Below are positions 63,143 to 64,000 of a DNA stretch of 64,000 bases, piece by piece (the stretch's first letter is position 1; the number at the start of each line of letters is the position of its first letter). Under the pieces are notes generated by a model. It worked only from the letters and a program-made list of their open reading frames with translations, was not told where the DNA came from and ran no database searches. This stretch comes from an uncultured Polaribacter sp. Its GTDB lineage: Bacteria; Bacteroidota; Bacteroidia; Flavobacteriales; Flavobacteriaceae. Location: the NCBI RefSeq assembly GCF_947497695.1, contig NZ_CANMHM010000002.1:186001-250000 (forward strand), given 5' to 3'. Made by a program: the position numbers and the translations under genes.

Positions 63143-64000
63143 ATGATGAAAAGACTTACCATAAAAGACATTGCAAAGGAATTTGGTGTGTCTATTTCTA
63201 CTGTTTCTAAGGCTCTTAATGACAGTTACGAAATTAGTGTAAGTACCAAAGCTAAAATTCAAAAATACGCGAAAGAAAAAAATTACAAGCCTAATTTTAA
63301 TGCTTTAAGTTTAAAAAACAGGCAAACAAAAACAATTGGAATTATTATTCCTAACATGCTAAATTATTTTTTTGCACAAGTTTTTAACGGCGTAGAAAAA
63401 GTAGCAAATGATCGAGGTTATAAAATAATTTCATGTATTTCTAATGAGTCTTTTAAAAAAGAAGTTGAAACCATAGAAATGCTTTCTAACGGAAGTATAG
63501 ATGGGTTTATTCTATCCCTCTCAGAAGAAACTATTTCAAAAAATAATTTTACGCATTTTCAACAAGTATTAGATAATGGAACCCCTATTGTTATGTTTGA
63601 TAGAGTTGCAGACAGTTTAAAATGCGATAAAGTTGTGACTGATAATTTTGACAGTGCTAGAAGTACTGTTGCTTATTTAGTAAAATCAGGACATAAAAAT
63701 ATTGCTTTTGTATCGACTATAAATAATTTAGAAATTGGAAGAAGAAGACAATTAGGGTATTTAAAAGGCTTAAAAGATCATCAAATTGAAGAACAAAAAA
63801 ACCTAATTATCAATATTGATGATGATTATAAAAATTATGAAAAAATATTAGAACCAATTTTTAAAAATAACACAATTGATAGTGTAATTGCTACTGATGA
63901 ATCTTCTGCAATTGCAGCTATGAAAATTGCAATAAAACTTGGTTATAAAATACCACAAAACTTTTCTGTAATTTCATTTTCTAACGGAATTTTAGCCAGA
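63143..64000 (+). CDS. LacI-family transcriptional regulator (partial, runs off the window)
   Basis: The frame is open from the ATG pair at 63143/63146 to the edge, 286 codons, and lacks its C-terminus. The N-terminal helix-turn-helix reads KRLTIKDIAKEFGVSISTVS, followed by KALNDSYEIS and KNYKPNFNAL; this is the LacI hinge pattern. The periplasmic-binding-like effector domain begins with TIGIIIPNMLNYFFAQVFNG. Typical ligands are sugars or sugar phosphates. It is separated from the glycosyltransferase operon by 54 nt and probably regulates genes beyond the window. Confidence 0.93.
   Translation, partial: MMKRLTIKDIAKEFGVSISTVSKALNDSYEISVSTKAKIQKYAKEKNYKPNFNALSLKNRQTKTIGIIIPNMLNYFFAQVFNGVEKVANDRGYKIISCISNESFKKEVETIEMLSNGSIDGFILSLSEETISKNNFTHFQQVLDNGTPIVMFDRVADSLKCDKVVTDNFDSARSTVAYLVKSGHKNIAFVSTINNLEIGRRRQLGYLKGLKDHQIEEQKNLIINIDDDYKNYEKILEPIFKNNTIDSVIATDESSAIAAMKIAIKLGYKIPQNFSVISFSNGILAR

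Overview
The window is a low-GC (about 30 % by eye) chromosomal stretch from a member of the Flavobacteriaceae (Bacteroidota), most like a marine genus such as Polaribacter. The support is a type IX secretion C-terminal domain, a SusC/SusD pair, a MraY with the Bacteroidota-type insertion, a dcw cluster without murF or ddl, AT-rich leaders without Shine-Dalgarno sequences, and repeated TAnnTTTG -7 promoter boxes. The genus is inference. No tRNA, rRNA, transposase, prophage or CRISPR array was seen.

Layout. 0.2-6.4 kb: katG, a DUF1826-like protein, rsmG, a membrane fatty-acid desaturase and a class-I aspartate aminotransferase. 6.7-9.3 kb: a large T9SS cargo protein. 9.5-25.2 kb: a complete division and cell-wall (dcw) operon on the minus strand in the order mraZ-rsmH-ftsL-ftsI-murE-mraY-murD-ftsW-murG-murC-ftsQ-ftsA-ftsZ. 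It is preceded by three phased GTGGT repeats that look like MraZ boxes and closed by a terminator behind ftsZ. murE appears to start at CTG. 25.4-33.6 kb: an alpha/beta hydrolase, engB and an RluA-type synthase, then a penicillin-acylase-family enzyme, a DegT aminotransferase and GalE, then a small accessory two-gene module followed by a palindromic MITE-like element. fabD follows.

35.0-48.7 kb holds the most interesting region, an arsenosugar-type locus. It contains a DUF547 protein, the arsenosugar-associated AhpD-like protein, the radical-SAM enzyme ArsS, two TIGR04282-type glycosyltransferase-like proteins (one lacking the usual N-terminal loop), a SusC/SusD pair, a sodium:solute symporter-family protein, a degenerate cysteine-rich metallophosphoesterase, an exported rhodanese, a DM13/T9SS protein, a purine nucleoside phosphorylase and a sterol-desaturase-family membrane enzyme. 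A working model is that ArsS transfers the 5'-deoxyadenosyl group to a methylated arsenical, the phosphorylase removes adenine, and the glycosyltransferase family builds the arsenosugar. The phosphorylase has Asp where human PNP has Asn243, a change known to favour 6-aminopurines. ArsM, which should supply the methylated arsenical, is not in the window.

48.9-55.3 kb is mostly minus strand: a PPP-type phosphatase, a one-POTRA Omp85-like protein coupled to a duplicated lipoprotein, a tandem universal stress protein, a GH113-like lipoprotein and an outer-membrane barrel. 55.4-63.1 kb, plus strand: an FAD oxidoreductase with a membrane 4Fe-4S partner, then a tightly overlapping glycosyltransferase operon. 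The window ends inside a LacI-family regulator.

Several dispersed intergenic elements are visible, including a ~122-bp repeat present in opposite orientations at 34.7 and 48.7 kb whose internal hairpin shows compensatory changes. All calls come from reading the sequence; no database search was run.
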